Positions 52,578 through 61,976 are shown, numbered from the stretch's first letter. The stretch: DNA of 64,000 nt from an uncultured Prevotella sp. (GCA_934272845.1 CAKQSF010000002.1:1-64000); one strand, 5' to 3'. Notes: generated by a model from the letters alone, not told the origin. Made by a program: numbers and translations.

Positions 52578-55040
52578 ATGAATATTTCATACAAATGGCT
52601 CAAGGAGTATGTAGACTTCGATTTGACAGCAGAGGAAGTGTGCGCAGCACTTACAAGCACAGGTCTTGAGGTTGACGCTCTTGAAGAAGTGCAGGCCATA
52701 AAGGGTGGTCTGAAAGGGCTTTATGTAGGTAAGGTGCTTACCTGCGAACCACATCCAGACTCAGACCATATGCATGTATGCACAGTGGATTTGGGCAAGG
52801 AAGAACCATCACAAATAGTTTGTGGTGCGCCTAACGTTGCTGCTGGTCAGAAGGTTATTGTTGCTGACCTCGGATGCGTGCTCTATGATGGTGACAAAGA
52901 ATTTGTTATCAAAAAATCAAAACTACGTGGTGTGCAGTCTAACGGCATGATTTGTGCTGAGGACGAAATAGGAATAGGTAACGATCACTCTGGAATTATA
53001 GTCCTTCCTGAGGATGCTGTGGTAGGAACACCTGCTGCTGAATATTATAACGTAGAGAGCGACTGGCTCATAGAGATTGATATCACCGCTAACCGTGCTG
53101 ATGCTCTGTCACATTATGGTGTTGCCCGTGACCTTTACGCATGGCTCGTGCAGAATGGTTATAAGACAAGTTTACACCGTCCATCATGCGATGCGTTCGC
53201 TGTAGATAATAATGACCTTCCTGTAGACGTAGAGATTGAAAATACAGAGGCTTGTCGTCGCTATGCTTGCGTAAGCGTTACTGGATGTGAGGTTAAGGAA
53301 TCTCCAGAATGGCTGAAGAATAAACTTAATATTATCGGATTGCGTCCTATCAACAATATCGTTGATATAACAAACTATATCATGATGGCTTACGGACAGC
53401 CACTGCACTGTTTCGATGCAGACATGATAACTGGCCATAAGATAATAGTAAAAGACCAAAACGAAGGCAAAAAGTTCGTTACTCTCGATGGGGAAGAACA
53501 TATCCTTGGTGAGCACGATCTCGCTATCTGTAATACAGAAGAGCCAATGTGTATTGCTGGAGTATTCGGTGGTAAAGGCTCAGGAACATACGAGAATACA
53601 AAGAACGTTGTGTTAGAATCTGCGTATTTCCATCCTACATGGATTCGTAAGTCTGCACGTCGCCACGGTCTTTCAACTGATGCTTCCTTCCGCTTTGAAC
53701 GTGGCATAGATCCTAATGGAACTATTTATGCACTGAAGCAGGCTGCTATCCTCTGTAAGGAATTGGCTGGAGCAAAGGTAAGCATGGAGATTAAGGATGT
53801 ATATCCTAATCCGATAGAGAATCCAACAATGCGCTTGGATTACGAGTATGTAGACAGACTAATAGGCAAGAAGATTGGTAACGATACCATTAAGAGTATA
53901 TTGAATTCACTCGAAATCGTTATTAACGCAGAAGACGAGAAGGGGGTTGATATTACTGTTCCTGCATATCGTGTGGATGTACAGCGTCCATGTGATGTGG
54001 TTGAGGATATTCTTCGTATCTACGGTTACAACAATGTAGAGATACCTACGCAGTTGAAGTCATCACTCGTTGTGAAAGGATTTGAAGATCAGCGCCATAA
54101 ACTCATGAACCTTGTTGCGGAACAACTTGTTGGTGCAGGATTTAATGAAATCCTTAATAACTCACTTACAAAGGGTGCATACTATAAGGATTTGGAGTCT
54201 TATCCTGCGGACAAACTTGTTACCATAGTAAATCCTTTGTCTTCAGACCTTAACGTGATGCGTCAGACTCTGCTCTTCGGTGGTCTTGAGAGCATTATGC
54301 GTAATGCTAACCGTCGCATGTCGAACCTGCGATTCTTCGAGTTTGGTAACTGTTATCACCATGATAACGCCAAGCGTGATGATGAAAACCCAATGAAGGC
54401 ATATACGGAAGAAGCACATCTCGGTCTGTGGCTTACAGGTAAACGCGTAGAGGGATCATGGATACATCCTGATGAGAATACAACGTTCTATGAGTTGCGC
54501 GCTCACGTAGACAATATACTTCGCCGTATAGGAATGCCACAAGGCATGCTTGTTGCGGAGAAATCACAGAATGATATCTTTGCGGCTGGTATAACATTGA
54601 AGAACCGTGGCGGAAAGGTATTCGTAGAGATGGGTATCGTTAGCAAGAAGATACAGAAACAAGCGGACATTGATCATGAGGTGTTCTTTGCTGATGTTAA
54701 CTGGACACAGGTAACAAATGCAGTGAAGAAGGCTGAGGTGAACTTTACAGAAGTACCTAAGTACCCTGCTGTAAGTCGTGACCTCGCATTACTGCTCGAT
54801 AAGAACGTCGAGTTTGCTGAGGTTGAGCGAATAGCACGCCAGACTGAGAAGAAACATCTGAAGAAGGTAGAACTGTTTGATGTATATGAAGGAGACAAAC
54901 TGCCTGAGGGCAAGAAGTCATATGCTGTAAACTTTATTCTACAGGATACTGAGAAGACTATGGGTGATAAACAGATTGACGCTATCATGAACAAACTCAT
55001 AGCAAATCTCAAAAAGCAATTAAATGCAGAACTTAGATAA
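52578..55040 (+). CDS. pheT: phenylalanine--tRNA ligase subunit beta
   Basis: An 820-aa beta subunit of the alpha2-beta2 PheRS, which charges tRNA-Phe and edits mischarged tyrosine. N-terminus 'MNISYKWLKEYVDFDLTAEE', then the tRNA-binding OB domain (about 40-155, 'VGKVLTCEPHPDSDHMHVCTVDLG'), B3/B4 editing domain ('GLSTDASFRFERGIDP' near 360), B5 domain, catalytic-like core, and the C-terminal anticodon-binding FDX domain ('KYPAVSRDLALLLDKNV', about 730). The upstream ATG at 52449 lies before the promoter, so 52578 is used. pheS is not in the window. Confidence 0.96.
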   Translation: MNISYKWLKEYVDFDLTAEEVCAALTSTGLEVDALEEVQAIKGGLKGLYVGKVLTCEPHPDSDHMHVCTVDLGKEEPSQIVCGAPNVAAGQKVIVADLGCVLYDGDKEFVIKKSKLRGVQSNGMICAEDEIGIGNDHSGIIVLPEDAVVGTPAAEYYNVESDWLIEIDITANRADALSHYGVARDLYAWLVQNGYKTSLHRPSCDAFAVDNNDLPVDVEIENTEACRRYACVSVTGCEVKESPEWLKNKLNIIGLRPINNIVDITNYIMMAYGQPLHCFDADMITGHKIIVKDQNEGKKFVTLDGEEHILGEHDLAICNTEEPMCIAGVFGGKGSGTYENTKNVVLESAYFHPTWIRKSARRHGLSTDASFRFERGIDPNGTIYALKQAAILCKELAGAKVSMEIKDVYPNPIENPTMRLDYEYVDRLIGKKIGNDTIKSILNSLEIVINAEDEKGVDITVPAYRVDVQRPCDVVEDILRIYGYNNVEIPTQLKSSLVVKGFEDQRHKLMNLVAEQLVGAGFNEILNNSLTKGAYYKDLESYPADKLVTIVNPLSSDLNVMRQTLLFGGLESIMRNANRRMSNLRFFEFGNCYHHDNAKRDDENPMKAYTEEAHLGLWLTGKRVEGSWIHPDENTTFYELRAHVDNILRRIGMPQGMLVAEKSQNDIFAAGITLKNRGGKVFVEMGIVSKKIQKQADIDHEVFFADVNWTQVTNAVKKAEVNFTEVPKYPAVSRDLALLLDKNVEFAEVERIARQTEKKHLKKVELFDVYEGDKLPEGKKSYAVNFILQDTEKTMGDKQIDAIMNKLIANLKKQLNAELR

Positions 55041-55079
55041 TACTGTTGCATAAGTTAAAACTATAGCATAAATAAGGAA

Positions 55080-55111
55080 TATTCTCCACACCATGTTGGC
55101 GTGGAGAATAC
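55080..55111. other. hairpin after pheT without a T-tract
   Basis: TATTCTCCAC pairs with GTGGAGAATA around an 11-nt loop. There is no run of T on either strand, so it is a poor intrinsic terminator and may be an RNA-processing or stability hairpin between pheT and yebC. Confidence 0.5.
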
Positions 55112-55180
55112 TTAAGAGAAACTAAGTAGAGAATACATTTTAAAAACTAATAAACAACAATATAAAAATATAATAAACCA

Positions 55181-55924
55181 ATGGGTAGAGCATTTGAATA
55201 TCGTAAAGCCACCAAACTGAAGCGTTGGGGCCACATGGCAAAGACATTTACACGCCTTGGCAAGCAGATTGCCATCGCCGTAAAGGCTGGCGGTCCAGAT
55301 CCTGAGACCAACCCTACACTGCGTTCTATTATCGCTACATGTAAGCGTGAGAATATGCCGAAGGATAACATTGAGCGTGCTATTAAGAACGCACTCGGCA
55401 AGGACCAGTCTGATTATAAGGAAGTAACATACGAGGGATATGGCCCTCACGGTATCGCTGTGTTTGTTGATACCCTTACTGATAATACAACACGTACCGT
55501 GGCTGATGTTCGTTCTGTATTCAATAAATTCTCTGGTAACCTCGGTACAACTGGTTCTCTTTCTTTCCTCTTCGACCACAAGTGTGTGTTCACATTCAAG
55601 AAGAAAGATGATATCGACATGGATGATCTCATACTTGAACTTATAGACCTTAACGTTGACGATGAGTTCGATGAGAACTATGATGAGGATAAGGACGAGA
55701 CAACAATCTCTATCTACGGTGATCCTAAGTCATACGCACAGATACAGCACTTCCTTGAGGACAAGGGCTTCGAGGAAATTGGTGGAGAATTTACTTACAT
55801 ACCTAACGACCTCAAGGACGTTGATGATGAGCAGCGCGCTACAATCGACAAGATGGTAGAAAAACTTGAGGAATTTGACGATGTGCAGACTGTTTACACT
55901 AACATGAAGCCTGCTGAAGAATAA
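55181..55924 (+). CDS. yebC: YebC/PmpR family protein
   Basis: A 247-aa member of the YebC/PmpR (TACO1) family, known as a DNA-binding regulator and, more recently, as a factor that helps ribosomes through proline-rich sequences. 'MGRAFEYRKATKLKRWGHMAKTFTRLGKQI' is a recognisable variant of the N-terminus, and 'NMPKDNIERAIKNALGK' (about 60) and 'YEGYGPHGIAVFVDTLTDNTTRT' (about 83-105) are family signatures. The C-terminal part is acidic ('DEFDENYDEDKDE'). Length is typical. Terminator at 55943. Confidence 0.92.
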   Translation: MGRAFEYRKATKLKRWGHMAKTFTRLGKQIAIAVKAGGPDPETNPTLRSIIATCKRENMPKDNIERAIKNALGKDQSDYKEVTYEGYGPHGIAVFVDTLTDNTTRTVADVRSVFNKFSGNLGTTGSLSFLFDHKCVFTFKKKDDIDMDDLILELIDLNVDDEFDENYDEDKDETTISIYGDPKSYAQIQHFLEDKGFEEIGGEFTYIPNDLKDVDDEQRATIDKMVEKLEEFDDVQTVYTNMKPAEE

Positions 55925-55942
55925 AATTAATGAAAAGTATAA

Positions 55943-55990
55943 CCCCATCGTCAGTGTGCTACCAGCATGCGGATGATGGGGAATTTTTTA
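55943..55990 (+). terminator. terminator after yebC
   Basis: CCCCATC (55944-55950) and GATGGGG (55975-55981) pair, with a smaller inner stem (AGTGTGCT/AGCATGC region), followed by AATTTTTTA. Confidence 0.8.
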
Positions 55991-56051
55991 TTATAGGGTG
56001 GTGGTTAATGAACTGCTCTATATAATTACCAACTAACTATCTATTATCTCT

Positions 56052-58739
56052 ATGAAGAAAATTATCAGTCTATTGCTTGCTTTGATAGCGGTAATGTCAG
56101 TGAAGGCACAGGGGTGGGATGAGGCTTTATACAAACAGATAGAGAGCCGCATTGTAGCACCTACGTTTAAGGCTAAGAATTACCCTATTACTAAGTATGG
56201 AGCATCGGTAAAGAATGATGCTGCTAAGAACCAAAAGGCTATTAATGCTGCCATTGCTGCATGTTCAAAGAACGGTGGCGGTACTGTCGTTGTACCTGCC
56301 GGAACATGGAACACAGGTGCAATAAGAATGCAGTCAAACGTTAATCTACGTTTGGAAAAAGGGGCCGTAGTACTTTTTGCATATAACCCAGACCTTTACC
56401 CATTGGTTAAAACACGTTGGGAAGGTCTTGATATTATGAACTATTCTCCTTGTGTCTATGCTTATCAGGCGGAGAATATCGCTATCAGTGGTGAGGGAAC
56501 TCTTGACGGTGCAGGCGAGAATGATACCTGGTGGCAGTGGTGTGGAGCCAAGAAATATGGCTTCGTGGAAGGCAAGACACCTCAGGCACAGTCAATGCCT
56601 TGGTTTGGTGACGACCGCTTCGGTAAGGACGAACAGGGCAATGTGCTTTCTAATCGTAACACACTGTTGCAGATGTCTGATAATGGAGTGCCTACAGAAG
56701 AGCGCGTGTTCGGTAAGGGACACGGAATGCGTCCGCAACTTGTTAACTTCTATGAATGTAAGAATGTACTCATAGAGGATGTTACAATGTTACGTTCACC
56801 ATTCTGGGTAATACACCCTACACTTTCAAAGAACATTACTGTTCGCTGGGTTAAGATTATAAACGATGGTCCTAACGGAGATGGATGCGACCCAGAGTCA
56901 TGTGAAGATGTACTCATTGAGAACTGTTATTTCAAGACTGGAGATGACTGTATCGCCATAAAGAGTGGACGTAATGCTGATGGTCGACGTACACCAGCAC
57001 CTTCTCAGAACATCATCGTACGTGGATGTACCATGGCAGATGGTCATGGTGGCGTGGTTATAGGTTCAGAGATAAGCGCAGGCGTGAAGAATGTCTTTGC
57101 TCATGACTGTAAGATGGACTCTCCAAACCTTGATCGTGTGCTGCGCATAAAGACAAATACATGCCGTGGTGGTGTGACTGAGAATATATGTATGCGTAAC
57201 GTAGAGGTAGGTCAGTGTCGTGAGGCAGTGCTGCGTATCAATCTTGTTTACGAGCCAAAGGAGCGTGCAAAGCGTGGTTTTATACCAACGGTACACAACG
57301 TTTATATGGAGAATGTGACCTGCCAGAAGTCAAAATATGGCGTGCTGCTCAATGGGCTTGATGATGCTGATAATATCTACGACATTAATATAAAGAACTG
57401 TACATTCAATGGCGTAACAGACGAGAAAGTACGTCGCACAGGTAAAAGTCATAATATCAACTTCGATGGACTCCGCATCAATGGGGAATTGGTGCTTTCA
57501 CAGCCCCCTTTTGAGCATTACTCCGAGTGGATAGCTTGGAGTGAAATGCAGAGAGTGCCACAGTCATACTATCTTGACTTTACAGACCCAAAGAAAAGAC
57601 CTAACGGAAAGTGGAGTTATGTTATGGGAATTGAGTTGGAGGGCATCATGGATGCTTATCAAGCGTATCTCAATCCTATCTTCAAGGATTATGTTACATC
57701 ATATCCTGAGAAGATGATAACTGAACAGGGGGCTATCACAGGCTATAAGTACGAGGACTTTAACCTTGACAATGTGCGTACAGCGCGCTTCATACTGCGC
57801 AGTAATCGACTCTTCCCTCATAAGGGATCTGATATTGCTTTGCAGACACTCTTCAAGCAGTTGGAGAATCAACCACGTACGAAAGAGGGAGTATGGTGGC
57901 ACAAGGCTATCTATGCTAACCAGGTATGGCTTGATGGTATCTTCATGGGACTGCCTTTCTATACTCTCGGGGCTGAGGAACTGCGTGGCGCAAAGAAAGC
58001 AACAAAGTACTATGATGATGCTGTAGACCAAATAAGCAAGACCTTTAAGCGTACCTATGACGCCAAGACGGGACTGTGGAAACACGCGTGGGATGAGACA
58101 CACACCATGTTTTGGGCTGACAAGGAGACTGGTCTCTCACAACATACATGGGCAAGAGCAATGGGATGGTTTACTATGGCAATGGTAGAGATACTCGATG
58201 CACTGCCTGAGAACTATGCTAGACGTGGCGAGGTGATAGAGATGTTGCAACAGGCAATGACGGCTGTCGTAAAGTATCAAGATAAGAAGACTGGTCTGTG
58301 GTATGATGTTATGGACGTAAAGGATGACCGTAACTATCTTGAGGCAACGGCATCAAGCATGTTTGCCTACTGCCTTCTGAAAGGGGCTCGCCTTGGTTAT
58401 CTTCCTACCAACGACAATTGGGCGGCTGGAGTAAAGCAATATCCACTCTGTGAGGCTGCTAAGGCCGCTGGCGCTGACAAAATAGATTTCAAGGCTATGG
58501 GCGTAAAGGCGTATAATGGTATCATTAATAACTTTATAAAGGTTAATGATGACAAGACAATATCACTCACTCGCTGCTGCGCAGTGAGCGGGCTTGGTCC
58601 GCAGAAGAGTCCTAACCGTGACGGTTCTTTCGACTATTACATGTCAGAGCCAATACGTGACAATGATGCCAAGGGCATTGGTCCATTCATCTGGGCTTCA
58701 CTTGAGATGGAGCGTGACGGCTTTAAGGCTGGTTATTAA
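56052..58739 (+). CDS. GH28-GH105 fusion: polygalacturonase-like plus unsaturated rhamnogalacturonyl hydrolase-like
   Basis: An 895-aa exported enzyme with two catalytic domains. Residues about 22-475 are GH28, with all expected motifs: 'NGDGCDPE', 'TGDDCIAIKSG', GHG in 'DGHGGVVIGSE' and RIK in 'VLRIKTNTCRGG'. Residues about 490-895 are a GH105 (alpha/alpha)6 domain: 'GVWWHKAIYANQVWLDGIFMG' (about 615-635), 'LSQHTWARAMGWFTMAMVE' (about 695) and 'LEATASSMFAYCLLKGARLGYL'. GH28 would cut galacturonan or rhamnogalacturonan chains and GH105 would remove the unsaturated uronic acid left by pectate or rhamnogalacturonan lyases. The signal peptide ends VKAQ. No transporter lies beside it. Confidence 0.9.
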   Translation: MKKIISLLLALIAVMSVKAQGWDEALYKQIESRIVAPTFKAKNYPITKYGASVKNDAAKNQKAINAAIAACSKNGGGTVVVPAGTWNTGAIRMQSNVNLRLEKGAVVLFAYNPDLYPLVKTRWEGLDIMNYSPCVYAYQAENIAISGEGTLDGAGENDTWWQWCGAKKYGFVEGKTPQAQSMPWFGDDRFGKDEQGNVLSNRNTLLQMSDNGVPTEERVFGKGHGMRPQLVNFYECKNVLIEDVTMLRSPFWVIHPTLSKNITVRWVKIINDGPNGDGCDPESCEDVLIENCYFKTGDDCIAIKSGRNADGRRTPAPSQNIIVRGCTMADGHGGVVIGSEISAGVKNVFAHDCKMDSPNLDRVLRIKTNTCRGGVTENICMRNVEVGQCREAVLRINLVYEPKERAKRGFIPTVHNVYMENVTCQKSKYGVLLNGLDDADNIYDINIKNCTFNGVTDEKVRRTGKSHNINFDGLRINGELVLSQPPFEHYSEWIAWSEMQRVPQSYYLDFTDPKKRPNGKWSYVMGIELEGIMDAYQAYLNPIFKDYVTSYPEKMITEQGAITGYKYEDFNLDNVRTARFILRSNRLFPHKGSDIALQTLFKQLENQPRTKEGVWWHKAIYANQVWLDGIFMGLPFYTLGAEELRGAKKATKYYDDAVDQISKTFKRTYDAKTGLWKHAWDETHTMFWADKETGLSQHTWARAMGWFTMAMVEILDALPENYARRGEVIEMLQQAMTAVVKYQDKKTGLWYDVMDVKDDRNYLEATASSMFAYCLLKGARLGYLPTNDNWAAGVKQYPLCEAAKAAGADKIDFKAMGVKAYNGIINNFIKVNDDKTISLTRCCAVSGLGPQKSPNRDGSFDYYMSEPIRDNDAKGIGPFIWASLEMERDGFKAGY

Positions 58740-58748
58740 AAAATAAGA

Positions 58749-58809
58749 ACAGGGCGGATGCTTGTATCATTTACAGCAAGGAAATAGATGATTCAGGTTA
58801 CCGCCCTGT
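58749..58809 (+). terminator. possible terminator after the GH28-GH105 gene
   Basis: ACAGGGCGG (58749-58757) and CCGCCCTGT (58801-58809) pair perfectly, but the loop is about 43 nt and the following sequence (CTGTTTATA) has only a short T run. A weak or unusual terminator. Confidence 0.5.
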
Positions 58810-58824
58810 CTGTTTATACATATC

Positions 58825-59009
58825 TGAGTCCACTTGAAAAAGTCAGAGCACTATCAATCTGAAAGTTGAACTGCAAGGAACAGCCTAAAAAGGCTTCTTT
58901 CGTGCTATAAAATTCATACAGAAGAGCCTTTTAAATGCTTTTTAGTTTTAAACTTTAAGCATTTTGAGGTACCCCCTCTGTTTTGATGGCACTTTTTCAA
59001 GTTGACTCA
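58825..59009. repeat. MITE-like inverted-repeat element, family M2, left copy
   Basis: 185 bp from TGAGTCCACTTGAAAAA to TTTTTCAAGTTGACTCA; the ends are inverted repeats. The inside ('caatctgaaagttgaac', 'ctataaaattcatacagaag', 'ttttagttttaaact') matches the copy at 61601-61783 in the same orientation. No ORF. Confidence 0.85.
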
Positions 59010-59307
59010 TATTTACTTTATAGGGTGGTTCTGTAAATTACCTTTGTTATATTTCGAGGCTTTTTTGCATAAGATAAACTACAGCTCTGCAATTTGGAAG
59101 TGAACTTTCCTTGCACTTGTTTGTATTATCTTTCGAGATCAAAGTATAAGTAAGCGGATGTTGCTCTTCCCCGACAAATGGGGGAGAAGCGAAGGGGGTA
59201 TAAATACCATTGAAGTGTAGCGTGCTACTCGCCTGAACGCATTTACACTTTGAACTGATAAGAGTCCGAAAGATGACGAAACGTCATTATACTAATTCAC
59301 TTTCACA
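59010..59307. other. gene-free stretch with hairpins
   Basis: About 300 bp with no credible ORF. It holds a promoter-like TACCTTTG (59039-59046) without a clear -33 element, a C-run/G-run hairpin at about 59168-59190, arms AAGTGTA/TACACTT around 59216-59252, and ATGACG-aa-ACGTCAT (59272-59286). It could be a structured RNA or the remains of a lost gene; nothing more can be said. Confidence 0.35.
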
Positions 59308-59338
59308 TAAGTAAGTGTTCAAAATTATTTCTATATTT

Positions 59339-59563
59339 AGTAATGTTAAAAAAATAACTTATTCAATTTTTATATTGTTAGAGAAATGTTTTCTTACGCA
59401 GTTTTTATCTCATCTTGCTGGCTATTTTGTGGCTATTCATCAGTCACGATGCTCGCATTCTTCGCTAGGCTCAGGCGTTTCACGGAGTTCTCTATCTTCA
59501 TATTCCCAAAATATCTCAGCAATCTGAGATAAAAACTGCGTAAGTTATTTTTTCAACGTTACT
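59339..59563. repeat. MITE-like inverted-repeat element, family M1 copy C
   Basis: 225 bp from 'agtaatgttaaaaaaataac' to 'gttattttttcaacgttact'. It is the same orientation as copy A and the reverse of copy B. Compared with A it has about 30 extra bp in the core ('ctaggctcaggcgtttcac'). Confidence 0.85.
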
Positions 59564-59610
59564 TAATATAATTTCAGAAATAAAAATGTTCACTTACTGA
59601 TATATATAAA

Positions 59611-59618
59611 TAATTTTG
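59611..59618 (+). promoter_or_regulatory. -7 box carried by the M3 repeat, upstream of the M6 protease gene
   Basis: TAATTTTG fits TAnnTTTG and lies inside the right end of the M3 element, exactly as in the copy before the HAD gene at 38407. No good -33 element is seen. The leader to the ATG at 59689 would be about 65 nt. Confidence 0.45.
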
Positions 59619-59688
59619 AATACTTACTTAACGGTGGTAATTTATAGAACAGCCCAATAAACAAACTATCCATAGACCCTTTATTGTT

Positions 59689-61497
59689 ATGAATAAAAAC
59701 TACTTTAAGACCGTTTTACTTTCCCTCTTTGCTACAGTAGCGTTGGGAGCAAGTGCGTCAAGAGCAATAAGTTTGCCAAGACTGGTAACGCTACAGGATG
59801 GAAAACAGGTAACGGTGAAACTCGTAGGTGATGAAAGCCTGCATTTCCTTGTTACTGAAAAAGGAGAGATAGTTGTACAGGAAGGTGACACTTACCGACT
59901 AGCAGCCCCATTTGAGGTGGAGAATTTAAGGGCAAAATCAGCAAACATAATCGCTGCAAGTAAGGCAAGGCAGTCGCGTATAGATAAAGGACTCTCTATA
60001 GATGAAGAGGGTATATACGACAATAGACCTTTTCCGCATAAGGGAACACCTCGTGTTCTCACAATAATGGTAGAGTTCCCAGATTATCAGTTTGAATATA
60101 CTAAGGAACAGACGGAGAAACTTTTTAATGGAACCGAATACAATAAAAGTAAAAGGTTTACTAGTTACAGTTCTGTTGCGCAGTATTTTGACGATAGTAG
60201 CAATGGACAGTTCCGTCCGCAGTTTGATGTTGTAGGTCCGTACAAGTTGGATAAGAACGCCAAGTATTATGGTAAAGGTGATGATAATTCAACAGAACTG
60301 TTACTTGATGCGTGCGCTGCAGCGTATAAAGACGGTGTAGACTTTAGTAAATATGACAGCAATGATGATGGATATGTTGACTTGGTATATGTCTATTTTG
60401 CTGGTTATGGAGCAAACTGGGGAGCCGACAACGATTATTTCTGGCCAAAAGCAGGATATAACTCAGCATTGACAACGCGATATAATGGTAAGCGTTTAAT
60501 GAGGTTTGCGTTCAATCAAGAACTCTTTGGATTTCCTGGAGTAGAGACAATGTTTAGACTTGATCGTGTACCGCAGTGTGGTATTGGCGTTATGGTCCAT
60601 GAGTTTAGCCACTGTCTTGGTCTCCCAGATTTTTATCCAACCAAACAATGGATTACGGATAAAGGAGTGTATGATGTCTCAAAATATGATAATCAGTCTA
60701 TGGAGGAATGGGACTTAATGGATAATGGTGCCAACCTCAATAATGGTTATGACCCTATTCCTTACTCTGCATGGGAGCGGGAGTTAATGGGATGGACAGA
60801 AAAGATGCCAATATTAAGTACTAGGCAGGATGTAACACTACTTCCGTTACAAGACGGTGGCAATGGGGTAAGGATAGTCAATGACAGCGACCCATTGAAC
60901 AATGAGTCATGGATACTCGAGAATATCCCCTCAAGCCGCAGTACAGGTTGGTACAGAAGTGTACCGGCAGGTGGTATGATTGTTACGCATATAGATTATG
61001 AGAAAAATTATTTTAGTTACTTGACTTGTCCTAATAATGTTGTAGGACATCCAAGAATAACTATTCTTCCCGCTGACGGAAAACTGCTCAGTGGTTACAG
61101 AAGTTCATTGCCTGAGTCTGACCCTAATTACATGGACTATAACGAACTGTCGGAGGACTTAGAAGGTGACCCATACCCATTGGATAGTGCTGAGCCTACA
61201 GTTAATAGTCTGACGGATTACAAGGCTTACAGAGGTACAATGAACAAGCCCATCACAGCCATTACGCGCAATGATGACGGTAGTGTGTCCTTCAAGTTTA
61301 TGAGAGGAAAGTTGATTATGGGCGATGCCAATGGTGATGGTCTTGTGACAGTGGCTGATGCTAATGCCGTAGTGAATAACTTTTTGGGTACAAGCAGTGC
61401 TGACATAGATGTAGAGGCAGCCGATGTGAATGAAGATGGGGAAATAACAGTGAGCGATGCAAATGCTATCGTAAACAAATATTTGGAGGCTGAATAA
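59689..61497 (+). CDS. secreted M6-family metalloprotease with C-terminal dockerin-like repeats
   Basis: A 602-aa exported protease of the immune-inhibitor-A type (M6). The zinc site is HEFSHCLGLPD at residues 304-314 (H304, E305, H308; D314 fits the M6 form HExxHxxGxPD). The N-terminal part (about 25-110) looks like a propeptide, and 'TPRVLTIMVEFPDYQF' opens the protease domain. The last 60 residues have two Ca-binding loops, 'GDANGDGLVTVADANAVVNNFLG' and 'ADVNEDGEITVSDANAIVNKYLE', that match type I dockerin repeats. The gene lies between two M2 repeats and behind a nested M3/M1 repeat. Probably degrades host or dietary protein. Confidence 0.85.
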   Translation: MNKNYFKTVLLSLFATVALGASASRAISLPRLVTLQDGKQVTVKLVGDESLHFLVTEKGEIVVQEGDTYRLAAPFEVENLRAKSANIIAASKARQSRIDKGLSIDEEGIYDNRPFPHKGTPRVLTIMVEFPDYQFEYTKEQTEKLFNGTEYNKSKRFTSYSSVAQYFDDSSNGQFRPQFDVVGPYKLDKNAKYYGKGDDNSTELLLDACAAAYKDGVDFSKYDSNDDGYVDLVYVYFAGYGANWGADNDYFWPKAGYNSALTTRYNGKRLMRFAFNQELFGFPGVETMFRLDRVPQCGIGVMVHEFSHCLGLPDFYPTKQWITDKGVYDVSKYDNQSMEEWDLMDNGANLNNGYDPIPYSAWERELMGWTEKMPILSTRQDVTLLPLQDGGNGVRIVNDSDPLNNESWILENIPSSRSTGWYRSVPAGGMIVTHIDYEKNYFSYLTCPNNVVGHPRITILPADGKLLSGYRSSLPESDPNYMDYNELSEDLEGDPYPLDSAEPTVNSLTDYKAYRGTMNKPITAITRNDDGSVSFKFMRGKLIMGDANGDGLVTVADANAVVNNFLGTSSADIDVEAADVNEDGEITVSDANAIVNKYLEAE

Positions 61498-61505
61498 ACG
61501 TAAGA

Positions 61506-61564
61506 AATCAATCCCTTCACGTTTGAACCACACTGGTGTAACGTGAGGTGATTGATTTTTTTTT
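61506..61564 (+). terminator. terminator after the M6 protease gene
   Basis: AATCAATC plus CACGTT on the left pair with AACGTG and GATTGATT on the right, followed by nine T. Confidence 0.85.
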
Positions 61565-61600
61565 GTGTAAGTCTACATATGCTTAACCTTCATTAATATA

Positions 61601-61783
61601 TGAGTCCACTTGAAAAAATCTGAGCACAATCAATCTGAAAGTTGAACAGCAAAAAGAATCATAAAACAGGTTCTTTCCTACTATAAAATTCATACAGAAG
61701 GGTTCTTCTTATGGTTTTTAGTTTTAAACTGTAAGCATTTTGGGTACCCATCTGTTTTGATGGCATTTTTTCAAGTTGGCTCA
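61601..61783. repeat. MITE-like inverted-repeat element, family M2, right copy
   Basis: 183 bp from TGAGTCCACTTGAAAAA to TTTTTTCAAGTTGGCTCA, in direct orientation with the copy at 58825-59009, with clear sequence divergence between the two. No ORF. The stretch 61784-61927 shows nothing else but AT-rich sequence. Confidence 0.85.
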
Positions 61784-61927
61784 TATATTGATTTGTGCAT
61801 AATTCATAAATTCTGGATAAAGGAATTTATTATGAATTCAATATGACTTATAATGTGCTTGTAAAAAAATAATATGTCATGATTTCTCAGAAAACATTAC
61901 ATTCTTTTGGGTTCAACTATCTTATTT

Positions 61928-61976
61928 AGTGACGGTGAAAAAATAAATTGTACCAAGTTATTTTTTTACCGTCACT
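61928..61976. repeat. 49-bp near-perfect palindrome related to M1 ends
   Basis: AGTGACGGTGAAAAAATAA and TTATTTTTTTACCGTCACT are inverted around an 11-bp centre. The A-rich arms resemble the ends of family M1 and the single end at 43318-43340. It may be a minimal or decayed member. Confidence 0.7.

Larger units (their letters stand above)
59308..59630. repeat. inverted-repeat element, family M3, interrupted by an M1 element
   Basis: The ends TAAGTAAGTGTTCAAAATTA and its inverted counterpart (AATAATTTTGAATACTTACTTA region, ending 59630) pair with one mismatch over 22 bp. Without the M1 copy at 59339-59563, about 98 bp remain, close in size to the 79-bp M3 copy at 38329-38407. Confidence 0.75.
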
